A DNA stretch of 64,000 nt from Ensifer adhaerens (GCF_020035535.1 NZ_CP083349.1:2994501-3058500), one strand, 5' to 3'; numbered from the stretch's first letter, positions 54,965 to 62,669 are shown. The notes: generated by a model from the letters alone, not told the origin. A program made the numbers and translations.

Positions 54965-55271
54965 TTAGACCTCCAGTGTTGTCTGGAAGGTCTGATAGCG
55001 CTTGAAAGGTTGCCGTCGCCAATCGACGCCGAGGATCGCTTTTTTGTAGATCGAAAATTCTAAAAGCCGGTGTCAAAAAATCAGAAACGCGTGGCGCGCT
55101 ACAGCGGCAACAATCAGAGGAAGAAATGGTAGCGGAGGACCGTCTCACGCCATCCCCCCGTTTCTCAATCAGGCGATTGGTCGCATGATTGGCGGTCCCG
55201 AGCGCGGCTTGAGTACCGGTACCGATTTCTGATAACTGGTGCCCAGTTGAGGCAACTCTGGGGAGGTACCG
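54965..55271. other. Gene-free stretch at the island edge
   Basis: About 300 bases without a supportable gene or tRNA. It holds the dyad upstream of the 54964 gene and the GGGGAGG ribosome site of the TIR gene. No attachment repeat could be recognised by eye. Confidence 0.4.
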
Positions 55272-56090
55272 TTGACCGGCAAAGTGATTTTTCTATCCCA
55301 TATTCATCAAGAGAGTAAGTTGGCAGTCGAATTCAAGACAGCCATCGAGGATGAATTCAGCGGGTTCGTAGACGTCTTTGTCTCTTCTGACGGCACATCG
55401 ATTCCCGCGGGAGCAAATTTTCTCAATCGAATTGAGCAGGGTCTAGTTGCTTGCGTCGGCGCGATCTATCTTATCAGCCCGAATTCGGTAAATCGAAACT
55501 GGATAAACTTTGAACTTGGGGCAGTATGGATCCGGAATGCTATTGATATTGCCTCGGGGAAACAGCCAATTCCTGCAATACCGATCTGCCACTCTGGTAT
55601 CAAACCTTCCGCTCTACCGATCCCCTTGAACAACCTCAACGCTATCGTTGGAACCGAAGCCTCCCAAATCGAAAGCGCATTTCGCTCACTACAGACAGCA
55701 GTTGGCGCCAAGGGAAGACTGAAAACCGACTTCGACGCGCTGGCCGCTGCGGCAATCTTGTTCGAGCGCAATTACACCCTTGGCGACAACATTGCGAAGA
55801 TGATGGCGTTGGGAGTGGAGAAAAATCAGCGCAATGTTGCTATCGACTTCGCGAGATCCAACGCAAATTCTTCATCCATTACAATGAACTTTGCCGACCT
55901 GGATATGCCGAGCGTCGACGAGATAATCAGAATGGAAAAAGGCGTTCTCAAGGGTATTATTTCTACTAAGATTAATGGATCCGGGATCGGCTTTGGCTCG
56001 GCAGGAACACGTAATATCGCGAACTTAGAAGTATCGGTCGATCCGAAATTGATCATTGAATTTGCTGAGATGATCAGAAACGCAGCATAG
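55272..56090 (+). CDS. TIR-domain protein
   Basis: 272 residues from a TTG at 55272, six bases after GGGGAGG. Residues about 3-140 form a TIR domain: KVIFLSHIHQESKLA (first strand and alpha A), DVFVSSDGTSIPAGANF (BB loop region) and SVNRNWINFELGAVW with E81 at the position of the catalytic glutamate of NAD-cleaving TIRs. Residues about 185-272 are a separate C-terminal part with no recognised domain. Bacterial TIR proteins of this build act in abortive phage defence by depleting NAD or making cyclic ADP-ribose signals. Base composition is visibly more AT-rich than in the hut genes, consistent with transfer. Confidence 0.8.
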   Translation: MTGKVIFLSHIHQESKLAVEFKTAIEDEFSGFVDVFVSSDGTSIPAGANFLNRIEQGLVACVGAIYLISPNSVNRNWINFELGAVWIRNAIDIASGKQPIPAIPICHSGIKPSALPIPLNNLNAIVGTEASQIESAFRSLQTAVGAKGRLKTDFDALAAAAILFERNYTLGDNIAKMMALGVEKNQRNVAIDFARSNANSSSITMNFADLDMPSVDEIIRMEKGVLKGIISTKINGSGIGFGSAGTRNIANLEVSVDPKLIIEFAEMIRNAA

Positions 56091-56159
56091 GTAGCGTGGA
56101 CCGCCATACGCGATCCCCCATATATTTCATTTGGCCGTTTCGACGCCTAGCTGACCAAC

Positions 56160-56822
56160 TTACGGTGCGACTTGGATGGACCACTGATCCATCAGCGTAA
56201 ACATGTTCGGACCCTCAATCCTGCGACGTAACGGCCGCTTGTTACGCCGATGAATCATTATGAGGTCGAGAGGAAAGCCTACCTCGATGGGATAGCTTGC
56301 CATCTTCTTAAGAGTCGTCTGGAACGCCCAAAGGTCAGCAGGAAGTCGATTGCCTTGAATTAGTGCTTGCGCTGTTTCAGTTGCGATCGCTTGCGCTACC
56401 TCGGTATTCGTACCGAGCCCTGTGACAAAGCCGGGCTCATCTTTAACTAGATACTGATCGAGCCCAGGGGCATTTACAAAATATGTCGGTCGCCTAGACT
56501 TGAACCCGGCGGCCAGGCTGAAGACGTTTTGTGGGGTGATACGCTCTGCAAGCGCCTGCGCAATGTAGCGCTCATTCACCTCTATCGAACCCTTGACGAT
56601 AGCGTCATTTAGATCCTTCAGGTCACCAACCCGGGGCAACTTGGGCTCAATTTCATCATTCGCAGTCGAATACCCTCCAGTCGCCCATGCCGCACGATCT
56701 CGCCAGATGCGAATTTTGTCTACTGGCACTGATTTGATCTGCCGAGTCGCGACCGTGTGCGAGCGCGTATCGGCCGCCAAAACAACGGCATCGACACCCG
56801 TTACAGCCAATAGAATTGTCAT
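56160..56822 (-). CDS. Stand-alone proteasome/HslV-like Ntn hydrolase
   Basis: 220 residues from the ATG at 56822. After removal of Met1 the N-terminus is TILLAVTGVDAVVLAADTRS, the pattern of proteasome beta subunits: T2 as nucleophile, D18 at the Asp17 position, K36 (VDKIRI) near the Lys33 position, and ATGGYSTAND at the conserved Gly47/Ala49 strand. The C-terminal half (GLGTNTEVAQAIATETAQALI) also fits the fold. No partner ATPase (HslU, Mpa) is nearby, so it is not HslV. It lies between a TIR gene and a HEPN-like gene. A role in a defence system is inference from that context. Confidence 0.72.
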   Translation of the reverse strand: MTILLAVTGVDAVVLAADTRSHTVATRQIKSVPVDKIRIWRDRAAWATGGYSTANDEIEPKLPRVGDLKDLNDAIVKGSIEVNERYIAQALAERITPQNVFSLAAGFKSRRPTYFVNAPGLDQYLVKDEPGFVTGLGTNTEVAQAIATETAQALIQGNRLPADLWAFQTTLKKMASYPIEVGFPLDLIMIHRRNKRPLRRRIEGPNMFTLMDQWSIQVAP

Positions 56823-56993
56823 CTTGTTCCTAAACTGCGCTGGTAACCGAAAGAAGCGTGCAACGCGACGCCTCAATCAGTCACCTTATATTTCTAGCCG
56901 GCAACCGTGCAAGGCGGAGCATGTCCCACATTGTCGTGCGGATGAGCTGATGGCAATGTACGCCTAACCAAAACAAAGTGGAGCGCGATAGCA

Positions 56994-57749
56994 ATGCTGT
57001 TGGAATGGACGCGTCCAGGTACCTTCATCGGAAGCAGGCTCCGTCAAAAGACCGATATGGAGCACCGTCAGGATCGCGAAGCGCAGCAACACTTCCGTCG
57101 CATAGAAGAAAGCCTCATTGACGCGAATATTTGTATGAACTTTTACAAAGAAGCGGAGAGAAATAGCTGGGGGTCTGAAGCGGAAGCAGACCAACCGGCA
57201 GCCTCAAACGAGTTCGACGCCGAGCATGGTCCGGTCGCGTCTCACACTCAGGCGGGAAGTGAGCGATATGCCGAAGTACTCGCGGCATCAACACGGCGAC
57301 GATGGGACGAAGGTCAGCTTCCTGATAGTCACAAGAATAGATTGGTCCATATTTATGCCCAAGCTTTCATATCCGCTATCGATATGTTCGGTCGACTCTT
57401 GGAGCAGACCATACCTCCAGACGGCAAGGAACAAGCGCTTTCTGAAATCGTGGACGAATTTAGGTCGAATCATCCTCACGTTCGTGGTGTTCGAAATACC
57501 ATCCAGCACATGGATGAACGGTACAAAGGACTGAAGCGCGAAAGAGGTAGACTGTCGCCAATAAATCTTCAGGAGGGAATGCTAATGCTTTCTATGCCGA
57601 CAAGCGAGACCTATGGTGGAACGATGGACAACGGCGCCTATGGTCAAGTGGAGATTTCCTTCTACACTCTTCTATCGATGCGTGACGCATTGATCAAACT
57701 GTACGACCTATACGAATGGGATCTACAGCCGCACCCTATGCCAGACTAA
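56994..57749 (+). CDS. Hypothetical protein with HEPN-like RNxxxH motif
   Basis: 251 residues from the ATG at 56994 (ATG 57057 is an alternative start). The N-terminal third is charged and probably helical (MEHRQDREAQQHFRRIEESL). Residues about 110-185 look all-helical and contain RNTIQH (R167-H172), the Rx4-6H motif of HEPN ribonucleases with the usual Asn after Arg. The C-terminus is a mixed region (SFYTLLSMRDALIKLYDLYEW). The gene diverges from the proteasome-like gene with 171 bases between, and may share regulation with it. The HEPN assignment rests on the motif and helical context only. Confidence 0.55.
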   Translation: MLLEWTRPGTFIGSRLRQKTDMEHRQDREAQQHFRRIEESLIDANICMNFYKEAERNSWGSEAEADQPAASNEFDAEHGPVASHTQAGSERYAEVLAASTRRRWDEGQLPDSHKNRLVHIYAQAFISAIDMFGRLLEQTIPPDGKEQALSEIVDEFRSNHPHVRGVRNTIQHMDERYKGLKRERGRLSPINLQEGMLMLSMPTSETYGGTMDNGAYGQVEISFYTLLSMRDALIKLYDLYEWDLQPHPMPD

Positions 57750-57840
57750 TTGGCAAGCGATGTCATTGGCATAAATCTACACTAAGAATGGCAACCGGAG
57801 GCGGGCCACCTGAAGTGGCCGAAATCAATTACTTACGCGA

Positions 57841-57870
57841 AGGCTGGACACTCACATGTCCAGCCTTTTC
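57841..57870 (+). terminator. Intrinsic terminator between the HEPN-like and ligase genes
   Basis: AGGCTGGACA (57841-57850) pairs with TGTCCAGCCT (57857-57866) around a 6-base loop, followed by TTTC. The arm sequence recurs at 57891-57900 inside the ligase gene end. Confidence 0.8.
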
Positions 57871-57883
57871 ATTATGTTTTTTC

Positions 57884-58879
57884 TCAAGAGTGTCCAGCCT
57901 CCGCGACCCTGATTTCATAGACTTCAGCCGGCCCTTCCATCTCCCGCACGCCCTTGAACGAAGGATGCCGGAGCTTTCCGTCTTGCGTCCACGCGCGATA
58001 CTCGATGTCTGCGACGAGCATGGGCCGACAGAAGAACGGTCCCTTGCGAGCCAGCGTGACCGCCGGCTTGTCGGCAGGGATCGAATTGAGAACTTCGCGA
58101 AGCATCGCCGACTCCTGATAGGTCCAGCCTGTTCCGCACCCACCGACGTAGACGAACCCATCTTCCTTTCTCGCCGCCAGCAGCAGCCTGCCGATCGCTC
58201 CAGGCAAAGATGACGGCTCGTAACCGACGATCAGAAATGCATCTCGACGTACGCATTTGATCTTGAGCCACTCTGGCCGGCGACCTGACCGATAGGGCGC
58301 ATCCCGACGCTTGGCGATGATGCCTTCGAGGCCGAGATCGCAAGCAACGCGGAAGAATTCCGCGCCATCGGCGTCGACCTCCTCAGAAAGGCGGATCGCC
58401 CCGTCGCGGCCGACCAGAAGCTGCTCGAGATGATGCCGGCGTTCGGCGTAAGGCAGCCTGCGCAGGTCGCGGCCGTCGAGATAGAGGAGATCGAAAGCGA
58501 AGAGGAGGATTTCGCCGGGGCCGTGCACACCCGGCCGGCGCCCGAGGGCGCGCTGCAGCAAGCCGAAGTCGGATCGGCCCTTCTCGTCGAGCACGACGGC
58601 CTCGCCGTCAATGATCGCAGTGGTGGCGCCAAGGGTTGGCGCATCTGCTGCAATGGAGGGGAAGCGGTCAGTCCAGTCATGGCCGCCGCGCGTCAGGATG
58701 TGGATCCGACCGGGCTCGATATGGAGCGCTGCGCGATAGCCGTCCCATTTCACCTCGAAAGCCCAAGCGGGGCCCGCGGGCGGCTTGTCGACCAGCGTTG
58801 CGACACAAGGATCTACGCGGATCGGCATCGGATCTGCCGTCAGCGCTGGAGGCGGTTTCTGCTTCACGGTTCTGGCCAT
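57884..58879 (-). CDS. Stand-alone ATP-dependent DNA ligase (LigC/LigD ligase-domain type)
   Basis: 331 residues. Adenylation motif I is EVKWDGYRA (Lys nucleophile), motif III is LFAFDLLYLDG, motif IV LEGIIAKRRDAPYRSG and motif V EWLKIKC; an OB-fold follows (about 215-325). It seals nicks using ATP. It lacks the polymerase and nuclease domains of full LigD, so it is a LigC-like enzyme; such genes often travel with Ku genes or on plasmids and prophages in rhizobia. No Ku gene is in this window. Confidence 0.88.
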   Translation of the reverse strand: MARTVKQKPPPALTADPMPIRVDPCVATLVDKPPAGPAWAFEVKWDGYRAALHIEPGRIHILTRGGHDWTDRFPSIAADAPTLGATTAIIDGEAVVLDEKGRSDFGLLQRALGRRPGVHGPGEILLFAFDLLYLDGRDLRRLPYAERRHHLEQLLVGRDGAIRLSEEVDADGAEFFRVACDLGLEGIIAKRRDAPYRSGRRPEWLKIKCVRRDAFLIVGYEPSSLPGAIGRLLLAARKEDGFVYVGGCGTGWTYQESAMLREVLNSIPADKPAVTLARKGPFFCRPMLVADIEYRAWTQDGKLRHPSFKGVREMEGPAEVYEIRVAEAGHS

Positions 58880-58972
58880 GCGGCCATTAACGCACAGTTC
58901 CGCGAAATCGTCTCATTGACTCTTGCGCCAATGAGAACACATTAGGAACAAAATCCCATCGGAGCGGAGACC

Positions 58973-59359
58973 GTGACAGAAAAGATCGAACTCAAATATC
59001 GCTGGCGACGGCTGCCGGATGACCCGGAAACCCTCTTCCATGGCGACGACGGCGACCGTCGCATGGGCCGCGTCGAGAAAGGCGTCACTGGAAGCCACTA
59101 TCTGTGGTTCATGAACTTCCAGCATGGTGTCAACGATCCCGCCATCGCCGTTACCTTGAACGGCGCCGCCGAGAGCGCGAGAGAAGCCGCAGCAGCCTGC
59201 GAGCGCTGCTATGAGGCCGTATTGAATGCCACATGGCCAGGAATGACGGTGGCACTGCGCGACCGCCTTCTGGGGCACGAGCAGGACATGAAGGATCGCA
59301 AGGCGCAGTGGGAAAGAGAGAAGCGCCGAGAGGAGATCGGCTTGACGGTTATCCGCTAG
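58973..59359 (+). CDS. Hypothetical protein
   Basis: 128 residues from a GTG at 58973 just after CGGAGA. No signal or membrane segment. The sequence has an aromatic-rich core (KYRWRRLPDDPETLFHGDDGDRRMGRV; GSHYLWFMNFQHGV) and a charged C-terminus (HEQDMKDRKAQWEREKRREE). No family recognised; single genes of this kind are frequent next to rhizobial prophages. Confidence 0.5.
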   Translation: MTEKIELKYRWRRLPDDPETLFHGDDGDRRMGRVEKGVTGSHYLWFMNFQHGVNDPAIAVTLNGAAESAREAAAACERCYEAVLNATWPGMTVALRDRLLGHEQDMKDRKAQWEREKRREEIGLTVIR

Positions 59360-59365
59360 AAACGG

Positions 59366-59737
59366 TCAGACCTTTCCGATGATGACGAACACGATCCGCC
59401 GGATGGCCTCGGCGAAACTCACGCCCAGCGCCATAGCGGCAATACCGGTGACGCCGAGCGCGCCGATACCCATCAACTTCCAGCGCTTCACGTCGTCGGT
59501 AACTGGCTTCATCTCCGAGACGTCTTCCCCGATCGTGGCAACTGATGCCTCGACGTGTCCGACACGGTCGACAAGCTGATCCATGCGCTGATGCACGGCG
59601 GCGCGGCTGGTCGCCGCCTTGTCTTCCGCCCGCATCGATCCTTCTTCTAAACGCCGAATAGATTCCTGCAGGCTCCGCATGCCTGCCACCAGCTCGCCGA
59701 GCTGGCGATGTACTGCCGCATCTTCAGATGGCGCCAT
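59366..59737 (-). CDS. DUF1515 family phage-type membrane protein
   Basis: 123 residues. The first 85 residues are a coiled-coil-like helix (VHRQLGELVAGMRSLQESIRRLEEG, QRMDQLVDRVGHVEASVA), followed by one or two membrane segments (LMGIGALGVTGIAAMALGVSF). This matches DUF1515, found in rhizobial prophages near the lysis genes. A holin-like or lysis-accessory role is inferred. Its ATG overlaps the previous stop (TAATG), so it is translated with the spanin-like pair. Confidence 0.7.
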   Translation of the reverse strand: MAPSEDAAVHRQLGELVAGMRSLQESIRRLEEGSMRAEDKAATSRAAVHQRMDQLVDRVGHVEASVATIGEDVSEMKPVTDDVKRWKLMGIGALGVTGIAAMALGVSFAEAIRRIVFVIIGKV

Positions 59738-59976
59738 TAGCCCCGTACCCCGTGCCTCTCACATTCCGCCTTTGTCCAAACCGTCGCGGCGCAAACGCCG
59801 ACGACGGTCCGGTCAATCTTCCGCTGATCTTCCGGCGTCGCCCCTCGCGCACCGATTAGATCAGTGCCGACCACCCGCCGCAGGCCGTCGACACTTGCCG
59901 GCGCGGAAGTCCCACAGCCCTGGAGGGCAAAGGTCAAAGCGAGAGCGGACATCGTCCGCAGTGCGACCAGCTTCAT
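59737..59976 (-). CDS. Small lipoprotein, putative outer-membrane spanin subunit
   Basis: 79 residues from the ATG at 59976. A lipoprotein signal with ALQGC (Cys21) is followed by a short polar domain with two cysteines (VGVCAATV, AECERHG). The gene starts inside the preceding gene in another frame (overlap 59861-59976), which is the classic Rz/Rz1 arrangement. Together they would bridge inner and outer membranes in the last step of phage lysis. Sequence similarity to known Rz1 is not obvious; the claim rests on architecture. Confidence 0.6.
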   Translation of the reverse strand: MKLVALRTMSALALTFALQGCGTSAPASVDGLRRVVGTDLIGARGATPEDQRKIDRTVVGVCAATVWTKAECERHGVRG

Positions 59977-60097
59977 TGTTCTGCCTTTCGATGGAGGTTC
60001 TGACATCGTCGCCGCCTCGCCAGTAGATCCAGAGGAGAAAGCTGGCGACGGTTGCAAGCGCGGCTACAGCCGCAATAGCGCGTGGCGTAGTGAACAT
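59861..60097 (-). CDS. Small membrane protein, putative inner-membrane spanin subunit
   Basis: 78 residues from the ATG at 60097, which overlaps the DUF6527 stop (ATGA). One N-terminal membrane anchor (RAIAAVAALATVASFLLWIYW) is followed by a periplasmic segment (GGDDVRTSIERQNNEAGRT, then two cysteines in FDLCPPGLWDFRAGKC). The anchor, the embedded lipoprotein gene and its place in the lysis cassette suggest an i-spanin, though it is shorter than the usual 120-160 residues. Confidence 0.55.
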   Translation of the reverse strand: MFTTPRAIAAVAALATVASFLLWIYWRGGDDVRTSIERQNNEAGRTADDVRSRFDLCPPGLWDFRAGKCRRPAAGGRH

Positions 60098-60468
60098 CAC
60101 GCATCCTCCCAATCCGGGATCTCGACAGTCTGGCCGGCCAGTTCATGCGTGCAGTCGCCAAGAAACTGGATGCGGCCATCCGTCACGAAAGAGTGGCAGA
60201 CCGAGCACTTGAATGGGGCCAGGCCATCAGGATGTTCGGCGTTGTAGGTACACCAGCAACTCTTGCCTTCCTGACCGGGCACATAGTGTCCGGAGCGGAC
60301 CAAGACAGACGGCGTGAACGTCGGAAGTTCCGGGTCTCCGTTGTAACCCCAGCGTGGCCCAGGCCCTTCGCCGATACAGACCTGATGAGCGCCGTCGCAG
60401 CCAGGACACCAAAACATGAGCCGGCCGCCTTCGACGCTTCGGAGCTTTTTTGAGAGAGCAGCCATCAC
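60097..60468 (-). CDS. DUF6527 family phage protein
   Basis: 123 residues starting MMAALSKKLR. Two CxxC-type clusters, MFWCPGCDGAHQV and FKCSVCHSFVTDGRIQFL, suggest a small zinc-ribbon-like fold, and the end THELAGQTVEIPDW is the usual DUF6527 C-terminus. The function is unknown; the family is common in tailed-phage genomes. The ATG overlaps the endolysin stop by four bases. Confidence 0.75.
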   Translation of the reverse strand: MMAALSKKLRSVEGGRLMFWCPGCDGAHQVCIGEGPGPRWGYNGDPELPTFTPSVLVRSGHYVPGQEGKSCWCTYNAEHPDGLAPFKCSVCHSFVTDGRIQFLGDCTHELAGQTVEIPDWEDA

Positions 60469-61439
60469 GCCATCCTCTCAACCTGTTTCGCGACCGCCTT
60501 CCGGTCGGCGTTCTTCCGCCAATAAAGGAAGCCGGCGATGCCGCCGAGAGCGAGGAGAAGGATCAGCAGGTTCTGCCAGGGAATCCCACCGATCGCGGTG
60601 AGGATCGACGCGCCGCCGCCGCTGACGGCCGGGACGATGACCTCTTTCGACTTCCACCACGGCGCATCGAGGCTCGGCGGCGTCACCGGGACGGGAACCG
60701 GTACCGGCTTCTCCTCGGTCACCGGCGCTACCTTAACCTCCGGCCTGGCAGCCTCGCCCGGTGTGAGCGCTACAAGCGCCTTGTGCATGGCGGATCGCGT
60801 CTTCGGGCCAACGTCGCCGTCAACATCGAGGCGCTGATCAGCCTGGAACTGCCGAACATTGTCGGCGCGATAACCGAGAAGGACGAGCGAGATCCGCGCG
60901 AGTCGGTCGAAGCGGTCGGCCAGACCATTCTTCCCACCGTTGATCTTCTTCGTGATCGTCTCGGCGTCGCCCTCATCGGCCCAACGGTTCAGTCCACGGG
61001 TGTCCCAGTAAAACAAGGGGACGAGCCCTTCCCAAGGGTCGGTGTTGACCGCTTCCGGATCCTTAACGAAGTCCGGGCAGGCCAAACCGGCAGCGCAGCA
61101 CCAATCTCGGAACTGGCGATAGTTGTCCTTGCCGGTCAACTGCATGCCGGTACGGCCGCGATAGAGATAGCCGTCGCCATCCTTTTCCGGCGTGTTGCCG
61201 AGATCAGGGCGAGTGTCGTAACGCTGCTGCGCCGGCGTCGGCCCCCAGATTTCGCGATCGTACCTGAAGTCGCCGCTTTCGTGCATCAACTGCGCGAAGT
61301 ACTGGGCGAGCCGGTGCGGTCGATCCATCCCGAACTTGCTGCCGTATTTGTCCAGAGCCACAAGCACGGACGCAAGGTTGCTCTCGTTCACTTTGCCCTT
61401 CGAGGCATCGCGAACCTGCTGAGCGGTGATGACATTCAT
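60465..61439 (-). CDS. GH19-type phage endolysin with peptidoglycan-binding domain and membrane tail
   Basis: 324 residues. Residues about 1-180 are a GH19 chitinase-like lysozyme domain: E54 in LMHESGDF is the probable acid, with YRGRTGMQLTGKDNYRQF and VPLFYWDTRGLNRWAD. Residues about 185-222 resemble a PG_binding_1 domain (RQFQADQRLDVDGDVGPKT). A Pro/Val linker (PVPVPVPVTPP) leads to a membrane segment or two (about 265-305, LLILLLALGGIAGFLYW). It cleaves peptidoglycan in host lysis. The membrane tail is unusual for an endolysin and could tether it or act as a holin. Confidence 0.85.
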   Translation of the reverse strand: MNVITAQQVRDASKGKVNESNLASVLVALDKYGSKFGMDRPHRLAQYFAQLMHESGDFRYDREIWGPTPAQQRYDTRPDLGNTPEKDGDGYLYRGRTGMQLTGKDNYRQFRDWCCAAGLACPDFVKDPEAVNTDPWEGLVPLFYWDTRGLNRWADEGDAETITKKINGGKNGLADRFDRLARISLVLLGYRADNVRQFQADQRLDVDGDVGPKTRSAMHKALVALTPGEAARPEVKVAPVTEEKPVPVPVPVTPPSLDAPWWKSKEVIVPAVSGGGASILTAIGGIPWQNLLILLLALGGIAGFLYWRKNADRKAVAKQVERMA

Positions 61440-61602
61440 CGGTTACTCCTGATTGTTGTTGGGGGGGGGTGGCAGGCAACGAGATTAGGCGACGGGAAGA
61501 GTTTTCCCCGGCCACGTGGCTCACCTTTGTTGTTTGAGATAGGCTCGTTGCCTACGGATTGAGGTCCGTGCTACGGGACAACCAGCCAAGGGAGGGAAAG
61601 AG
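61440..61602. other. Divergent promoter gap with a G9 run
   Basis: 163 bases between the endolysin and the plus-strand cargo genes. It holds a run of nine G at 61461-61469, close to the endolysin start, and the GGAGGG ribosome site of the next gene. Confidence 0.5.
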
Positions 61603-61854
61603 ATGTACGTAAAAGCACTCACACCTGAGGAAGAGGGCATGGAGCTAATCAACGAGACGCCGGAAGCTTTGCGCTACCGCGGCGCTGACGGACGAACTGC
61701 TACCGTGTTCAAGAGCCACGACATGGGGCCGTCTGAATACGACTATGATCCGAATAAGGCCGAAACCGCTCGCACTGCCTCTCCAAGCGATCAGCCGATC
61801 GTTTACGAAAATCACGACATGGGCCCATCGGCCGGAGACTATGATGCAAACTGA
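61603..61854 (+). CDS. Small protein with two HDMGPSxxDYD repeats
   Basis: 83 residues from the ATG at 61603 behind GGAGGG. The motif KSHDMGPSEYDYDPN (about 37-51) recurs as ENHDMGPSAGDYDAN at the very C-terminus. The N-terminal half (EGMELINETPEALRYRGADGR) may be a small beta domain. No family recognised. Its stop overlaps the start of the methyltransferase gene (61844), so the two are co-translated. The repeat tail may be a docking or metal-binding peptide (inference). Confidence 0.6.
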   Translation: MYVKALTPEEEGMELINETPEALRYRGADGRTATVFKSHDMGPSEYDYDPNKAETARTASPSDQPIVYENHDMGPSAGDYDAN

Positions 61855-62659
61855 ATTTTCTAAGCTTACGGATGACCAGTGGTTTGACAAAGTCATCGGC
61901 AAGGATGGCCCTGCCCTGTTCGGCCTTCCTGAAGATCGCATTCAGATCAGCACCACCGGGCGAGCCGGAGAACCAGTTCTCCGTGATGGTTTTCGGTTCT
62001 ATCAGTTCGCCCGCAGGATGCTGCAGGAACATGGCAACGGTCTGAGTGAGGACACTGCCGTTATGGACTTTGGCTGCGCCTGGGGCCGTATCCTTCGGTT
62101 CTGGCCCCGCGATATCCAGGCGAAGAACCTCTTCGGCTTTGAAGTTCAAGAGCGCTTGCTGGACTACGCCCGCCAGCAAGTGCCGGCTGCAACGTACCGT
62201 GTCAGCCAGACGCGGCCGCCGCTTCCGAACAACGGCCAGAAATTTGACCTGATCTATGCGTTCTCGGTCTTTTCCCATCTGCCGGAAGCGCTGACCAACG
62301 AGTGGATCGAAGAGTTTTCCAAGGTGTTGAAGCCGGGCGGCATCGCATGCCTCACCACCCGACCGCGTGCTCACATCGAGATAGCCGGGACGGCTGCAAG
62401 CAAGGGCGCCCATTCGAGTTTCTATGCTGGCCTGATCACTGACAAAGACGAAGCTCTCGCCAGCTACGACAAGGGAAACTTCATCTTCTATCCGGCAGAT
62501 GGTGGCGGCTCCCTCAGTGCTGCCGATTATGGCGAAGCCATCATCCCGCTAGCCTATGCCGAAGCCAACTGGTCTCAGCACCTTGAGGTATTGGGGTTCT
62601 TTGAGAGGTATTCGGAAACCTACCTCCAACCGTGCTTCGTGCTCAGAAAGCCGCGTTGA
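61844..62659 (+). CDS. SAM-dependent methyltransferase, prophage cargo
   Basis: 271 residues from the ATG at 61844 (61841 also possible), GGAG six bases upstream. Motif I is AVMDFGCAWGRILRF, motif post-I FGFEVQERLLDYAR, and VLKPGGIACLTTRPR is the usual late strand. The front segment (GRAGEPVLRDGFRFYQFARRML) recalls methyltransferases of surface-polysaccharide clusters. With the acyltransferase 10 bases downstream it may modify a cell-surface glycan of the host, or a phage structure (inference). Confidence 0.8.
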   Translation: MQTEFSKLTDDQWFDKVIGKDGPALFGLPEDRIQISTTGRAGEPVLRDGFRFYQFARRMLQEHGNGLSEDTAVMDFGCAWGRILRFWPRDIQAKNLFGFEVQERLLDYARQQVPAATYRVSQTRPPLPNNGQKFDLIYAFSVFSHLPEALTNEWIEEFSKVLKPGGIACLTTRPRAHIEIAGTAASKGAHSSFYAGLITDKDEALASYDKGNFIFYPADGGGSLSAADYGEAIIPLAYAEANWSQHLEVLGFFERYSETYLQPCFVLRKPR

Positions 62660-62669
62660 GTTTGTGTAA

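Noticed and set aside
55125..55160. tRNA remnant as island attachment site
   Set aside because: Only a short similarity to tRNA-like wording; no cloverleaf can be drawn and no direct repeat was found at the other side.
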